DNA of 64,000 nucleotides, from positions 124,001-188,000 of the forward strand of contig NZ_BMEM01000005.1 of assembly GCF_014636495.1 (NCBI RefSeq). The letters are read 5' to 3'. The notes beneath the pieces are model-generated. The model searched no databases. It worked only from the letters and a program-made list of their open reading frames with translations, and was not told the DNA's origin. Position numbers and translations under genes: made by a program. This document shows positions 17,948 through 26,935 of the stretch, piece after piece; position 1 is the stretch's first letter, and every line of letters starts with the position of its first letter. This DNA comes from Ornithinimicrobium tianjinense (GTDB lineage Bacteria; Actinomycetota; Actinomycetes; Actinomycetales; Dermatophilaceae).

Positions 17948-19111
17948 TCAGTCGGCCGGCAGGAACTCCCGCTGCGGGATCTGCTCGTAGTCCTCAGGGT
18001 CGATCGCGTCGATGCTGCCGTCGGCCACGGCGTCGATCAGGCCCTTGAGCCCGGTCTCGACCTGCTTGGTCAGCATCCCGTTGCGCTTGGATCCGTCGTA
18101 CTGCGTCTGGCTCGACGTCTCGAAGAGCACCGTCGCGCTGCCGCGCAGGGCGAACGACCCCAGCGCGGTGCCGGGCAGGTTGGTGTCCTGCGGGTAGAGG
18201 GTGAGGTGCCCGAAGGCGGAGTCACCCTGGTCCTGGAGCGCGTCATACACGGCGACGTTGGCGCGGCGCGAGGCGTCGTAGTCGAACTTGGGCCAGTCGC
18301 CGAGCTCGGTCGGGTCGGCGATGAACCGCCCGGAGATGGACAGCGTCGACAGGTTGTCGGTGCCCACCTGCTTGTAGCAGGACCACTGGTTGTGCAGGTC
18401 GACGAAGTAGTCGACGGTCCCGAACTCCTGCTCGAGCCCGCGGTAGACGTCCCGCGAGGTCTGCGCCTCCGGCGTGATGTACCACCCGGTGTCGGCACTG
18501 CTGCCCGGGAAGTCCTCCGGCGCGGGGACGTAGTCCAGGTCCGGGTGGAAGTCGCGGTTGACGTCGAAGCCCGGCACCGACGCGCGGTAGTTCCACGCCG
18601 GCTGCACGCCCGCGAGCTGCGGGAACGCCGCGACGACGTCGTCCCAGCTCATCGCGTTCTGCCGGGTGTCGTGCTCGCCGCCGTCCACGTTCAGGCGAGG
18701 TATGCCGACCACCGTCACCTCCTCGCGCAGCTGCTGCGCCTCGGCGGACGGGCCGCCGAGCATGTGCAGCAGGTTGAGCAGGGCCTCGGTGCCGTGGTTC
18801 TCGTTGCCGTGGATCTGGGACTGCACGTAGATGACCGTGTCGCCCTCGCCCACGCGGGCCGAGTAGATCTCGCGGCCCTCGTTGCTGTGGCCGGCGACCT
18901 CGACGTCGACGAGCCCGCCCGAGGTGCGCTCCAGCTGCTGCACGGCCGCGGTCAGCTGGTCGTGGTCGACGAACGCGTCGTTATTGTTGCCCGGCTGGAC
19001 GCCGCAGTGGGAGTTCTCCGGGATGGCCTGCGCGGCGCCGGGCACGAGCGCTGCGGCCGACGCGACGAGCGCGGCGGCGGTGACGGATGATGCGAAAGAT
19101 CGGTGCGACAT
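17948..19111 (-). CDS. Secreted M14-family zinc carboxypeptidase
   Basis: This 387-aa extracellular peptidase has a signal peptide ending near AQA-IPENS (about residue 29). The M14 zinc ligands are seen in QIHGNENHGTEALL (HxxE, about 104-107) with a third His in FVDLHNQWSC, and the catalytic Glu is probably in TVLFETSSQTQ. The ATG at 19111 is preferred over an upstream in-frame start because AGGAG lies 5-9 bases before it and the signal peptide starts there. It likely trims peptides or peptidoglycan fragments outside the cell. Its upstream region shares a box with the subtilase gene at 42515. Confidence 0.9.
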   Translation of the reverse strand: MSHRSFASSVTAAALVASAAALVPGAAQAIPENSHCGVQPGNNNDAFVDHDQLTAAVQQLERTSGGLVDVEVAGHSNEGREIYSARVGEGDTVIYVQSQIHGNENHGTEALLNLLHMLGGPSAEAQQLREEVTVVGIPRLNVDGGEHDTRQNAMSWDDVVAAFPQLAGVQPAWNYRASVPGFDVNRDFHPDLDYVPAPEDFPGSSADTGWYITPEAQTSRDVYRGLEQEFGTVDYFVDLHNQWSCYKQVGTDNLSTLSISGRFIADPTELGDWPKFDYDASRRANVAVYDALQDQGDSAFGHLTLYPQDTNLPGTALGSFALRGSATVLFETSSQTQYDGSKRNGMLTKQVETGLKGLIDAVADGSIDAIDPEDYEQIPQREFLPAD

Positions 19112-19188
19112 GGCTTCTCCTCCGAGTGGTGGTCCGTCCTCACCACCCTCGGCCCTCGGGCGCCGGACGCCAAGCGTTTTTGCCAAAC

Positions 19189-19210
19189 CTTTGCCAGATC
19201 AGAACCAGCG
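19189..19210 (-). promoter_or_regulatory. Box shared with the subtilase promoter region
   Basis: CTTTGCCAGATC (plus-strand reading) followed by NNN-ACCA-N-CG lies about 80 bases upstream of the M14 start. The same arrangement occurs at 42625-42646 upstream of the S8 peptidase gene. A second TTTTGCCA lies just before it. Regulatory role inferred. Confidence 0.4.
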
Positions 19211-19326
19211 CCTGACCATCGGGGTGACCGGACGTCGAGGCAGCCCCCTCCGTCCCGTGTGGAATACTCCTGCAGTCCTCTACCGACCCGCCGACGGGCT
19301 GGGCCGGCAATCCTCCAAAGGGGTAA

Positions 19327-20571
19327 ATGCGCATGCGCAACACCGTCGCCGTCATCGGCCTTGGGTACATCGGACTCCCGACTGCGGCGATCCTCGCCAG
19401 CCACGGGCAGAAGGTCATCGGGGTGGACGTCAACCCGGTGCACGTGGACGCTGTGAACGCCGGCCAGGTCCCGTTCGTCGAGCCGGAGCTGGAGACGCAC
19501 GTCGCCGGCGCGGTGAGCCTGGGGATGCTGTCCGCGCAGGCCGAGACCCCCAAGGTCGGGACCTACATCATCGCGGTGCCCACGCCCTTCACCGAGGGCC
19601 ACCAGGCCGACCTCAGCTACATCGACGCGGCGACCGACGCGATCATCCCGCACCTCGAGGGCGGCGAGCTGGTCATCCTCGAGTCGACCTCCCCGCCCGG
19701 GGCCACCGAGCACCTGGCGGCTCGTATCATCGCGGCCCGGCCGGAGCTGACGGTCGACCAGGAGAGCGAGACCAACGTCGACGTCGCGCACTGCCCCGAG
19801 CGCGTGCTGCCCGGCCAGGTCATGGTCGAGCTGGTGACCAACGACCGCATCGTCGGCGGCCTCACCCGCCGGGCCGCCGAGCGCGCCAAGGCGCTCTACC
19901 AGACCTTCTGCACCGCCGACATCTTCCTCACCGACGCGACGACCGCGGAGATGGCCAAGCTCACGGAGAACTCCTTCCGGGACGTCAACATCGCCTTCGC
20001 CAACGAGCTGTCCGTCATCGCCGAGCGCCTGGGCATCGACGTCTTCGAGCTCATCGAGCTCGCCAACAAGCACCCCCGCGTCAACATCCTGCAGCCCGGC
20101 CCCGGCGTCGGCGGCCACTGCATCGCCGTCGACCCGTGGTTCATCGTCAGCGCCGCCCCGGAGGAGGCGCGCCTCATCCGCACGGCCCGCAACGTCAACG
20201 ACGACAAGCCCGGCTACGTCATCTCCAAGGTCAAGGAGGCGCTCGGTGACGCCGAGGCCCCGGTCGTCGCGGCCCTGGGCCTGGCCTTCAAGCCGGACAT
20301 CGACGACATGCGCGAGTCCCCGGCGCTGAACATCACCGCCCAGCTCGCCGACGAGCTCCCGGACGCCTCGATCCTCGCGGTGGAGCCGAACGTCGAGGCG
20401 CTCCCGGGCAAGCTCGCCAACCGACGCAACATCGCGCTGACCCCGCTCGAGGAGGCGATCGAGCGCGCCGACGTCGTCGCGCTGCTCGTCGACCACCGCG
20501 AGTTCAAGGCGCTCGACCGCTCCCTGCTCGACGGCAAGGCCGTGGTCGACACCCGCGGCACCTGGCGCTGA
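19327..20571 (+). CDS. wecC: UDP-N-acetyl-D-mannosaminuronate dehydrogenase
   Basis: This 414-aa enzyme oxidises UDP-ManNAc to UDP-ManNAcA, a precursor of surface polysaccharides. It has the N-terminal Rossmann motif VAVIGLGYIGLPTA, the central TSPPGATEHLAA and AHCPERVLPGQ segments, the catalytic Cys in GPGVGGHCIAVDPWF and the C-terminal GLAFKPDIDDMRESPAL. These features match WecC rather than UDP-glucose dehydrogenase. The 2-epimerase that makes its substrate is encoded next door on the opposite strand, with the stops 15 bases apart. Confidence 0.93.
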   Translation: MRMRNTVAVIGLGYIGLPTAAILASHGQKVIGVDVNPVHVDAVNAGQVPFVEPELETHVAGAVSLGMLSAQAETPKVGTYIIAVPTPFTEGHQADLSYIDAATDAIIPHLEGGELVILESTSPPGATEHLAARIIAARPELTVDQESETNVDVAHCPERVLPGQVMVELVTNDRIVGGLTRRAAERAKALYQTFCTADIFLTDATTAEMAKLTENSFRDVNIAFANELSVIAERLGIDVFELIELANKHPRVNILQPGPGVGGHCIAVDPWFIVSAAPEEARLIRTARNVNDDKPGYVISKVKEALGDAEAPVVAALGLAFKPDIDDMRESPALNITAQLADELPDASILAVEPNVEALPGKLANRRNIALTPLEEAIERADVVALLVDHREFKALDRSLLDGKAVVDTRGTWR

Positions 20572-20586
20572 CGCCGACGGGGCCCG

Positions 20587-21738
20587 TCAGCCCCCGAAGT
20601 CGGGCAGGCGCGACCCGCGGCCGAGCATCTGCTCGATCGCGGCGACGCTGCGGGCGGCGGCCTGACCGTCGCCGTAGGGGTTGACGGCGTTCGCCATCGC
20701 GGCGTGCGCGGCGGTGTCGTCGAAGAGCGTCGAGACCTCGGTGACGATGCGCTCCTCGTCGGTGCCGATGAGCCGGACTGTCCCGGCCTCGACGGCCTCC
20801 GGGCGCTCGGTGTTCTCGCGCATGACCAGCACCGGCTTGCCCAGCGAGGGCGCCTCCTCCTGCACGCCGCCGGAGTCGGTGAGGACCACGTGGGCGCGGT
20901 CCATGACGCGCGTGAACTCGCCATACGCGAGGGGCTCGGTCACGAGCACGTTGGTCAGACCCTCGAGGTGCGGCAGGACGCTCTGGCGCACCAGCGGGTT
21001 GGCGTGCGCCGGCAGCAGGATGTCCGCGTCGGGGTAGCGCTCGGCCAGCCGGCGCAGCGCCCGCCCGACGCCCTCCATCGCCTCGCCCCAGTTCTCGCGG
21101 CGGTGCGTGGTGACGAGCAGCAGCCGCCGGTCGCCCTCGACGAGACGCGCCAGGCGCTCGTCGGTGAAGGGCACCTGCTGCTCGACCGTGTGGAAGAGGG
21201 CGTCGATGACCGTGTTGCCGGTGACGGCCACCGTGCTGGGGTCGACGCCCTCACGCAGCAGGTTGGCCCGCGACGTCGGCGTCGGCGCCAGGTGCAGCGC
21301 GGTGACCTGCGTGGTGATCCGTCGGTTGGCCTCCTCCGGGAAGGGGGAGTGGATGTCGCCGCTGCGCAGCCCCGCCTCCAGGTGCACGACCGGGATCTGG
21401 CGGTAGAAGGCCGCGAGGGACGCCGCCGCCACCGTCGTCGTGTCGCCCTGCACGAGGACCGCGTCCGGCGCCACCTCCTGCAGGACCGGGTCGATCCGGT
21501 GCAGCACCTTGGCGGCGAGCTGGTTCAGCCCCTGACCGTGCTCGAAGACGTCGAGGTCCTGGTCCGGGACGATCCCGAAGATCTCGTTGACCTGGTCGAG
21601 CATCGAGCGGTGCTGGCCGGTCACGACGGTGACGGACACCAGCGTCCCGCTGCTCTCGATCGCCTTGATGACCGGGGCGACCTTGATGGCCTCCGGCCGG
21701 GTGCCGTAGACCGTCATCACCCGTGGCTTGCTCGTCAT
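20587..21738 (-). CDS. wecB: UDP-N-acetylglucosamine 2-epimerase (non-hydrolysing)
   Basis: This 383-aa enzyme interconverts UDP-GlcNAc and UDP-ManNAc. Family signatures are VYGTRPEAIKVAPV near the N-terminus, GQHRSMLDQ, VQGDTTTVAAASLAAF, HLEAGLRSGDIHSPFPEEANR, VTTHRRENWG and LTDSGGVQEEAPSLGKPVLV. The length is normal. It converges on wecC. Together they supply UDP-ManNAcA, but no glycosyltransferase lies beside them, so the polymer is unknown. Confidence 0.95.
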   Translation of the reverse strand: MTSKPRVMTVYGTRPEAIKVAPVIKAIESSGTLVSVTVVTGQHRSMLDQVNEIFGIVPDQDLDVFEHGQGLNQLAAKVLHRIDPVLQEVAPDAVLVQGDTTTVAAASLAAFYRQIPVVHLEAGLRSGDIHSPFPEEANRRITTQVTALHLAPTPTSRANLLREGVDPSTVAVTGNTVIDALFHTVEQQVPFTDERLARLVEGDRRLLLVTTHRRENWGEAMEGVGRALRRLAERYPDADILLPAHANPLVRQSVLPHLEGLTNVLVTEPLAYGEFTRVMDRAHVVLTDSGGVQEEAPSLGKPVLVMRENTERPEAVEAGTVRLIGTDEERIVTEVSTLFDDTAAHAAMANAVNPYGDGQAAARSVAAIEQMLGRGSRLPDFGG

Positions 21739-21812
21739 GCCCGCACCGTACCGGCCCGGGGCAGGGACTCCCGCATGCGGGCCGTGCGCGTCACACCCTC
21801 AGCGGGCAGGGC

Positions 21813-23159
21813 TCACCAGCCGGAGAACGCCGCCACGTCCTCGTCCGCCACCCGCCCGGTGGCGGCCGCATCGATCGCGTCGGCGAGCAGGTCGACCGCA
21901 CGGTCGATCTCCTCGGAGGTGATGGTCAGGGGCGGGGTGAGCTCGATGACGTTGCCGCGCACCGGGTAGGCGACGATGCCCAGACCCCACCCGGCGAAGA
22001 CCGCCTTGGAGGTGAGGGTCTCATCCGGCGCGCCGGTCGCGGGCACGACCAGCTCGACGCCGACGCTCAGGCCGCGGCCGCGGACGTCACCGACGGTGGC
22101 GGCGCCGGGGCGGGCGGACGCGGCATACCTCTGCAGTCCCGCGACCAGCTGCGCGCCTCGCGCGACCGCGTTGGCGGCGAGTATGCCGTCACGCAGCTGT
22201 CCGAGGACCGCCCGCCCCGCGGCGCACGAGACGGGGTTGCCGATCGTCGTCATCAGCGCGGACGCGGCGGGTGAGTCGAGGGCTGCCGCTGGCCCGACGA
22301 CGGCCGAGAGCGGCAGGCCGGAGCCGAGCGACTTGCCCAGGGTGACCAGGTCCGGGACGACCCCCTCGGCCTGGTGCGCGAGGAACTCGCCGGTGCGGCA
22401 CAGGCCGACCTTCACCTCGTCGACCACGAGGAGCGAGCCGTGCGCCTGGGTCAGCTCGCGCAGGCCGCGCAGGAAGCCGTCCGGCGGCACGATCACGCCG
22501 CCGTCGGACTGGATCGGCTCGACGAGGACGGCGGCCACGTCGCCGCCGGCGAGCTCCTGCTCGACCCGGGTCAGCGTCGCGGCGAGCAGGGTCTCGGCGT
22601 CGCCCGTCCAGGGGCGGAACGGGTCGGGGTAGGGGACGAGGCGCAGGTGCGGGTCCGCCGTCGCGCCGGCCGCGACGTGCAGCCCGGAGACGGCCATCGA
22701 GCCGCCGAGGCCGCCGTGGTAGCCGTTCTCGAAGGCGACGACCGTCGAGCGGCCGGTCATCTGGCGCACCCCGCGCAGCGCGACGTCGTTGGCGTCGGTG
22801 CCGGCATGGCCGAGGTAGACGCGGCGGTCCGTGCCCGTCGTCCCGACGAGCTCGAGGAGCTCGCGGGCCAGGAGCACGGCCTCCGGGTGGGTCCCGGAGA
22901 GCACCGAGCCGCCCGCCTGCGACGACACCGACCGGGTCACCGCCTCGACGACCGCCGAGTGGCCGTGGCCGAGCCCCGTGGCGGTCCAGCTGGCGCTGAG
23001 GTCGAGCACCTCCCGGCCCTCGGGCGTGACGAGGGTGCAGCCGTGGCCCGTGGCGACGACCTGCGGGAAGAACCGGAGCCGCTCCACGCCGGCGATCGAC
23101 CGGGCGTCGGCGGCATACCAGTCGGCGTCGGTGGTCGGGACGGTCGCGGGCTCGCTCAT
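21813..23159 (-). CDS. Class III PLP-dependent aminotransferase
   Basis: This 448-aa omega-type aminotransferase is the last gene of the permease/ligase operon. The substrate pocket and PLP features are visible: AGTDANDVALRGVRQMTG, FENGYHGG, the Asp in LLVVDEVKVGLCRTG and the Schiff-base Lys in VTLGKSLGSGLPLSAVVG. It starts at the ATG overlapping the M20 stop (ATGA). It probably transfers an amino group from the amine or amino acid processed by the pathway. Relatives act on gamma-aminobutyrate, beta-alanine, putrescine or similar compounds, so the donor cannot be named. Confidence 0.88.
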   Translation of the reverse strand: MSEPATVPTTDADWYAADARSIAGVERLRFFPQVVATGHGCTLVTPEGREVLDLSASWTATGLGHGHSAVVEAVTRSVSSQAGGSVLSGTHPEAVLLARELLELVGTTGTDRRVYLGHAGTDANDVALRGVRQMTGRSTVVAFENGYHGGLGGSMAVSGLHVAAGATADPHLRLVPYPDPFRPWTGDAETLLAATLTRVEQELAGGDVAAVLVEPIQSDGGVIVPPDGFLRGLRELTQAHGSLLVVDEVKVGLCRTGEFLAHQAEGVVPDLVTLGKSLGSGLPLSAVVGPAAALDSPAASALMTTIGNPVSCAAGRAVLGQLRDGILAANAVARGAQLVAGLQRYAASARPGAATVGDVRGRGLSVGVELVVPATGAPDETLTSKAVFAGWGLGIVAYPVRGNVIELTPPLTITSEEIDRAVDLLADAIDAAATGRVADEDVAAFSGW

Positions 23160-24430
23160 CCGGACCACTCCTCCACGGCCCCGATGCTCGGGTGCGCCTC
23201 GTGCGCCAGCTCGGACGGGACGGGCAGCAGGCCCTCCGCGACGAGCTCGGCCGCGGCCAGGTAGCCGCACACCAGCGCCCCGGCGACGTGGCCCACCGCC
23301 TCGTCCGTCGGCAGGAACTCCGGGTGGTGCAGGGGCGGGGGCGCGTCGTGCCCGTCGACCGTCACCCCGACGAACGCCATCACCGACGGCACCACCTCGC
23401 CGAAGAAGGAGAAGTCGTCGGCGCCGAGCGAGCGCATCGGCTCGGCGGCGACCAGGCCCGAGCGCCCGAGCCAGGCGTCCATCCGCTCCACCACGGCGGG
23501 GTCGTTCACCAGCACCGGCTCCCCGGAGGTCACCGTCACCTGCGCCTCCAGCCCGAACGCCTCGGCCTGGCGCGCGGCGAACACCCGCACGGCCTCCTGG
23601 ATCTGCACCCGGTCGTCCGGGTCCGTCGTGCGCAGCGTCGCGAGCAGCCGCGCCTCGGCCGGCAGCACGTTGGCGCTCGGCTGCCCCGCCTGCAGGTGGC
23701 CCACCGAGAGCACGCTGGGCCGCATCGGCGACACGGTGCGGCGCATCAGCTCGGGCAGCCCGAGCACGACGTGCGAGATGGCGGCGACCGGGTCGGCGGC
23801 GTGGTGCGGGTAGGCACCGTGCCCGCCCCGCCCGCGCAGCACCACCTCGATCTCGTCGGCCGCCGCGTTGACCACGCCGGCCCCGGTCGCCACGTGGCCC
23901 GGCGCGACGCCCGGGTGCACGTGCGCACCGACGGCGGCGGCGACGGCATACCTCTGGAGGGCGCCGGAGGCGACCGCGTCCTGGGCACCGGAGGGATAGG
24001 TCTCCTCGCGCGGCTGCAGCAGCGGCACCAGCCCCACCGGCAGGTCGAGCCGGGCGGCGGCGCGGACCACCGCGACCAGCGCGGCCAGGTGCACGTCGTG
24101 CCCGCAGGCGTGCATGTGCCCGGTGCGGGAGGCGTATGCCGCACCCGTCGCCTCGTGCAGGGGCAGCGCGTCCAGCTCCCCGCGCAGCAGCACCGACGGG
24201 CCCTGCACCGGCCCGAGCCGGCCGACGCGACCGGTGCCGGCGACCCGCTCGAGCGCCACGCCCATCGCCTCCTCGACCAGGCGGGCGGTCGGCTCCTCCT
24301 GCCCCGAGAGGCACGGGTCGGCGTGGATCGAGCGTCGGAGCTCCAGCGCGCCGGGCAGCTCCTCGCGGAGGGCGGCGAACCAGCGCTCGCGGAGGTCGGC
24401 CAGGCCGGTCGTGACCGCCGGTGCCGTCAT
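23156..24430 (-). CDS. M20-family metal-dependent amidohydrolase
   Basis: This 424-aa enzyme belongs to the M20/AbgB-HipO group, which cleaves N-acyl or peptide-like amide bonds. The metal site is visible in GELDALPLHE and TGHMHACGHDVHLAALV, and further ligands in REETYPSGAQD and DDFSFFGE. The HHAADPVAAISH segment belongs to the dimerisation domain. It starts at the ATG that overlaps the amidohydrolase stop by 4 bases, and its own stop overlaps the aminotransferase start. It may release the free amine or amino acid from a conjugated intermediate; the actual amide is unknown. Confidence 0.88.
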   Translation of the reverse strand: MTAPAVTTGLADLRERWFAALREELPGALELRRSIHADPCLSGQEEPTARLVEEAMGVALERVAGTGRVGRLGPVQGPSVLLRGELDALPLHEATGAAYASRTGHMHACGHDVHLAALVAVVRAAARLDLPVGLVPLLQPREETYPSGAQDAVASGALQRYAVAAAVGAHVHPGVAPGHVATGAGVVNAAADEIEVVLRGRGGHGAYPHHAADPVAAISHVVLGLPELMRRTVSPMRPSVLSVGHLQAGQPSANVLPAEARLLATLRTTDPDDRVQIQEAVRVFAARQAEAFGLEAQVTVTSGEPVLVNDPAVVERMDAWLGRSGLVAAEPMRSLGADDFSFFGEVVPSVMAFVGVTVDGHDAPPPLHHPEFLPTDEAVGHVAGALVCGYLAAAELVAEGLLPVPSELAHEAHPSIGAVEEWSG

Positions 24431-25623
24431 GCCCCGGCCCGCCCGAAGGTCGTCGTGGCGACCTCGTCGAGGCGGTAGACGCGGCGGGCGTTCTCCGATC
24501 CGACCAGCTGCGCGACCCGCAGCTGCTCGTCCTCCGGCCAGCCCTCGCCCCACGTCGCGAGCGCGCGGGCCAGGCCGGTGCGGAACAGTCCGGCGCCGAG
24601 GTGGAAGAGCTCGGCGGCGCCGAACGCGTCGGAGGAGAAGAGCGCCTTGTGGAAGGGCGTCAGCTCCAGCGACTCAGCGATGACCTGCGCGGACTGGGCG
24701 CCGGTGTAGGTCACGGCGAGGCCGACGTCGCAGTAGACGTGCTCGAAGACGTGCGCGAGGTAGCCGGCCTCCCGGTGGAAGGGGTAGCAGTGCAGCAGCA
24801 TGAAGCTCGCGCCGCTGCCGCGCGCGAGGCGCAGCAGGTCGGTGAGCAGCAGGGGGTTGCAGCGGTGCAGGTCGACGTCGGGGTCGCCGTAGCCGACGTG
24901 CAGCTGGATCGGCACGGCCCGGTCGACCGCCTCCCACCAGCCGAAGCGGATGAGCACAGGGTCGGTCAGCCGCAGCGGCTGCCCCTCGGGCGCCGCCGCG
25001 AGCCAGGCCGCGACGGCGCGGGTCACCTCGTCGTCCGTGGGTCGGCTCGGGTCGATGTCGAAGCCGCCCCGGTATGCCGCGATCGACTTCACCCCGACCG
25101 CGCCGGTCAGGCGGGGGTCGAGGAGGTCGTCCAGGCGGGCCCGGAAGGCGGTGGGGAAGTCGCACGGCGCCCCGGCGACCGCGAGCTCCTCCGCGACGAT
25201 CTCGGCGGTGCGCTCGAGGCGCACGACCTCGGCATACCCTGCAGCGCCGGAGGCGCCCATGCCGGCGGGGTCGAGGATCTCGTCGGAGCGGTGCCCGGTC
25301 TCGACGACGTAGTCGCCGATGCCGGTGGCGCGCAGCAGGCGCTGGTTGACCTCGGCGGGGCCGAGCTCGGCGCGGCGCGCGAGGTAGTCCTCGGGGGTCG
25401 CGAAGGCGGGCAGATCCAGCACCGGCGCGCAGTGCCGACGGATCGCGAAGCCGAGCTGGGTGTCGAAGAAGGTCGTGCCCGTCGGGGCGGGCGCGTCGGA
25501 CTCGGTGATGAGGTCCTCGAACGTCGGCCGGTCCAGGGTGACGTCCGCGACGCCGTGGCAGTGGTGGTCGACGAGCGGGACCGCCCGGAGCCAGTCGGGG
25601 ACGGTCGTGGTCAGGTCGGGCAC
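24427..25623 (-). CDS. FluG-like amidohydrolase
   Basis: This 398-aa protein resembles the amidohydrolase_2-type domain found fused to, or beside, glutamine-synthetase-like enzymes (as in fungal FluG). Visible metal-type residues are VDHHCHG near residue 18, LHVGYGDPD around 257, LLHCYPFHREAGYLAHVF and LFSSDAFG around 345. The start is GTG, one base after the stop of the GS-like gene, and the stop overlaps the M20 start. The association suggests hydrolysis of a gamma-glutamyl product made by the upstream ligase. This is inferred from pairing, not proven. Confidence 0.82.
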   Translation of the reverse strand: MPDLTTTVPDWLRAVPLVDHHCHGVADVTLDRPTFEDLITESDAPAPTGTTFFDTQLGFAIRRHCAPVLDLPAFATPEDYLARRAELGPAEVNQRLLRATGIGDYVVETGHRSDEILDPAGMGASGAAGYAEVVRLERTAEIVAEELAVAGAPCDFPTAFRARLDDLLDPRLTGAVGVKSIAAYRGGFDIDPSRPTDDEVTRAVAAWLAAAPEGQPLRLTDPVLIRFGWWEAVDRAVPIQLHVGYGDPDVDLHRCNPLLLTDLLRLARGSGASFMLLHCYPFHREAGYLAHVFEHVYCDVGLAVTYTGAQSAQVIAESLELTPFHKALFSSDAFGAAELFHLGAGLFRTGLARALATWGEGWPEDEQLRVAQLVGSENARRVYRLDEVATTTFGRAGA

Positions 25624-25624
25624 C

Positions 25625-26935
25625 TCAGTACACCTCGCGGTACCACGCGCACTGGGCGGCGTCGTCGAGCGCTCCGACCTCGGCGATCTCGACCCGCTTG
25701 AGGCGCAGGTAGGTCGTGACCAGCTCGGGGGCGAACCAGCCGCGCACGACCTCGTCCGTCTCGAGGGCCTCCAGCGCCTCGTCCAGCGAGGTCGGCAGGC
25801 TCGGCACGTCCGGGTGCTGCTCGGGGTCGATCTCGCCGACCTTGAGCTCGGCCTGCGGCGTCTCGCCCCGCAGACCCTGGAGCCCGGCGCGCAGGAGCAG
25901 GCCGAGCAGCAGGTAGGGGTTGGCGCCGATGTCGCCGCCGCGGAACTCCAGGTGCAGCTGCGGCTCGGGGTCGCGGCCGTCGATCTCGACCGTGGGGCAC
26001 AGGCGCACGAGGGCCTCGCGGTTCTCCAGGCCGAGGAAGACGCCCGCGGAGGACCAGTGGTGCGGGCGCAGGCGCTGGTAGGAGACGGTGAGCGGGGCGA
26101 AGAACGCCGCCAGCGCGCGGGCGTGGTGGACGATGCCGCTGGCGAACCGGTTGCCGGTCTCGGAGAGCCGGCCCGGGCGCTCGGGGTCCCAGAAGACGTT
26201 GCCGCCGTCGGCCGCGTCGAGCCCGAAGTGCACGTGGACGCCGTTGCCGGTCGCGTCGGGGCGGACCATCGGGGAGAAGGTCGTCCGGTGGCCGGCGGCG
26301 CGGAAGACGTCGCGCACGAGGTCGCGGGTCAGGACGGCGCGGTCGGCCGCGGCCACCGGGTCGGCGGGGCGGACGGTGATCTCGAACTGGTGGTCGCCGT
26401 ACTCCGGCAGCCAGTTCTCCGGCTCCAGGCCACTCGCCTTCATCGCGGTGATGAGCTGGGAGCCCATCGGCTCTGCCGCGCGGAAGTTGCGCCAGGAGAA
26501 GGGGTGGTGCGTGTCCTCGGCGTCGAGGTCGGTGAACTCGTGCTCGAACCCGGCCCGGACCGTGATGCCGAACTCCGCCTCGAGGTCGCGCACCGCGTCC
26601 TTGAGGAAGGTCCGCGGGCAGCACGCCCACGGCCGGCCGTCGGTGTGGACGATGTCCGCCATCACCACCGTGGTGTCGGGCCGGCCGGGGACGCCGGTGA
26701 GCAGGGTGCTGGCGGCCGGGTCGGGCCGCAGGCGGAGGTCACCGGTCGACCCGAACGGGATCTCGTCGACGATGTGCCCGCTGGCCCCGATGCCGAGGTT
26801 GGCAGGGACCCAGCCCACCGTGCCGTCGGGCCGGAGGTCCTCGGTGGCGAGGGAGCGACCCTTGGTGATCCCGGTGAGGTCGGTGGTCGCGACGAAGGTG
26901 AGCGGGGTCAGGTATGCCGTGTCCGCGCCGCTCAT
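25625..26935 (-). CDS. Glutamine synthetase-like ligase (gamma-glutamylation type)
   Basis: This 436-aa protein has the GS catalytic fold. It has the metal-binding Glu pair in AGFEHEFTDLD and PEYGDHQFEIT, the GNGVHVHFGLDAADGG loop, GLENREALVRLC and the final LHLEFRGGDIGANPYLLLG. Differences from true GlnA, and an operon without nitrogen-regulation genes, suggest a paralogue that glutamylates an amine, as PuuA-type enzymes do. It starts at the ATG overlapping the permease stop (ATGA). The amine substrate is unknown; polyamines, ethanolamine or aromatic amines are possible. Confidence 0.87.
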   Translation of the reverse strand: MSGADTAYLTPLTFVATTDLTGITKGRSLATEDLRPDGTVGWVPANLGIGASGHIVDEIPFGSTGDLRLRPDPAASTLLTGVPGRPDTTVVMADIVHTDGRPWACCPRTFLKDAVRDLEAEFGITVRAGFEHEFTDLDAEDTHHPFSWRNFRAAEPMGSQLITAMKASGLEPENWLPEYGDHQFEITVRPADPVAAADRAVLTRDLVRDVFRAAGHRTTFSPMVRPDATGNGVHVHFGLDAADGGNVFWDPERPGRLSETGNRFASGIVHHARALAAFFAPLTVSYQRLRPHHWSSAGVFLGLENREALVRLCPTVEIDGRDPEPQLHLEFRGGDIGANPYLLLGLLLRAGLQGLRGETPQAELKVGEIDPEQHPDVPSLPTSLDEALEALETDEVVRGWFAPELVTTYLRLKRVEIAEVGALDDAAQCAWYREVY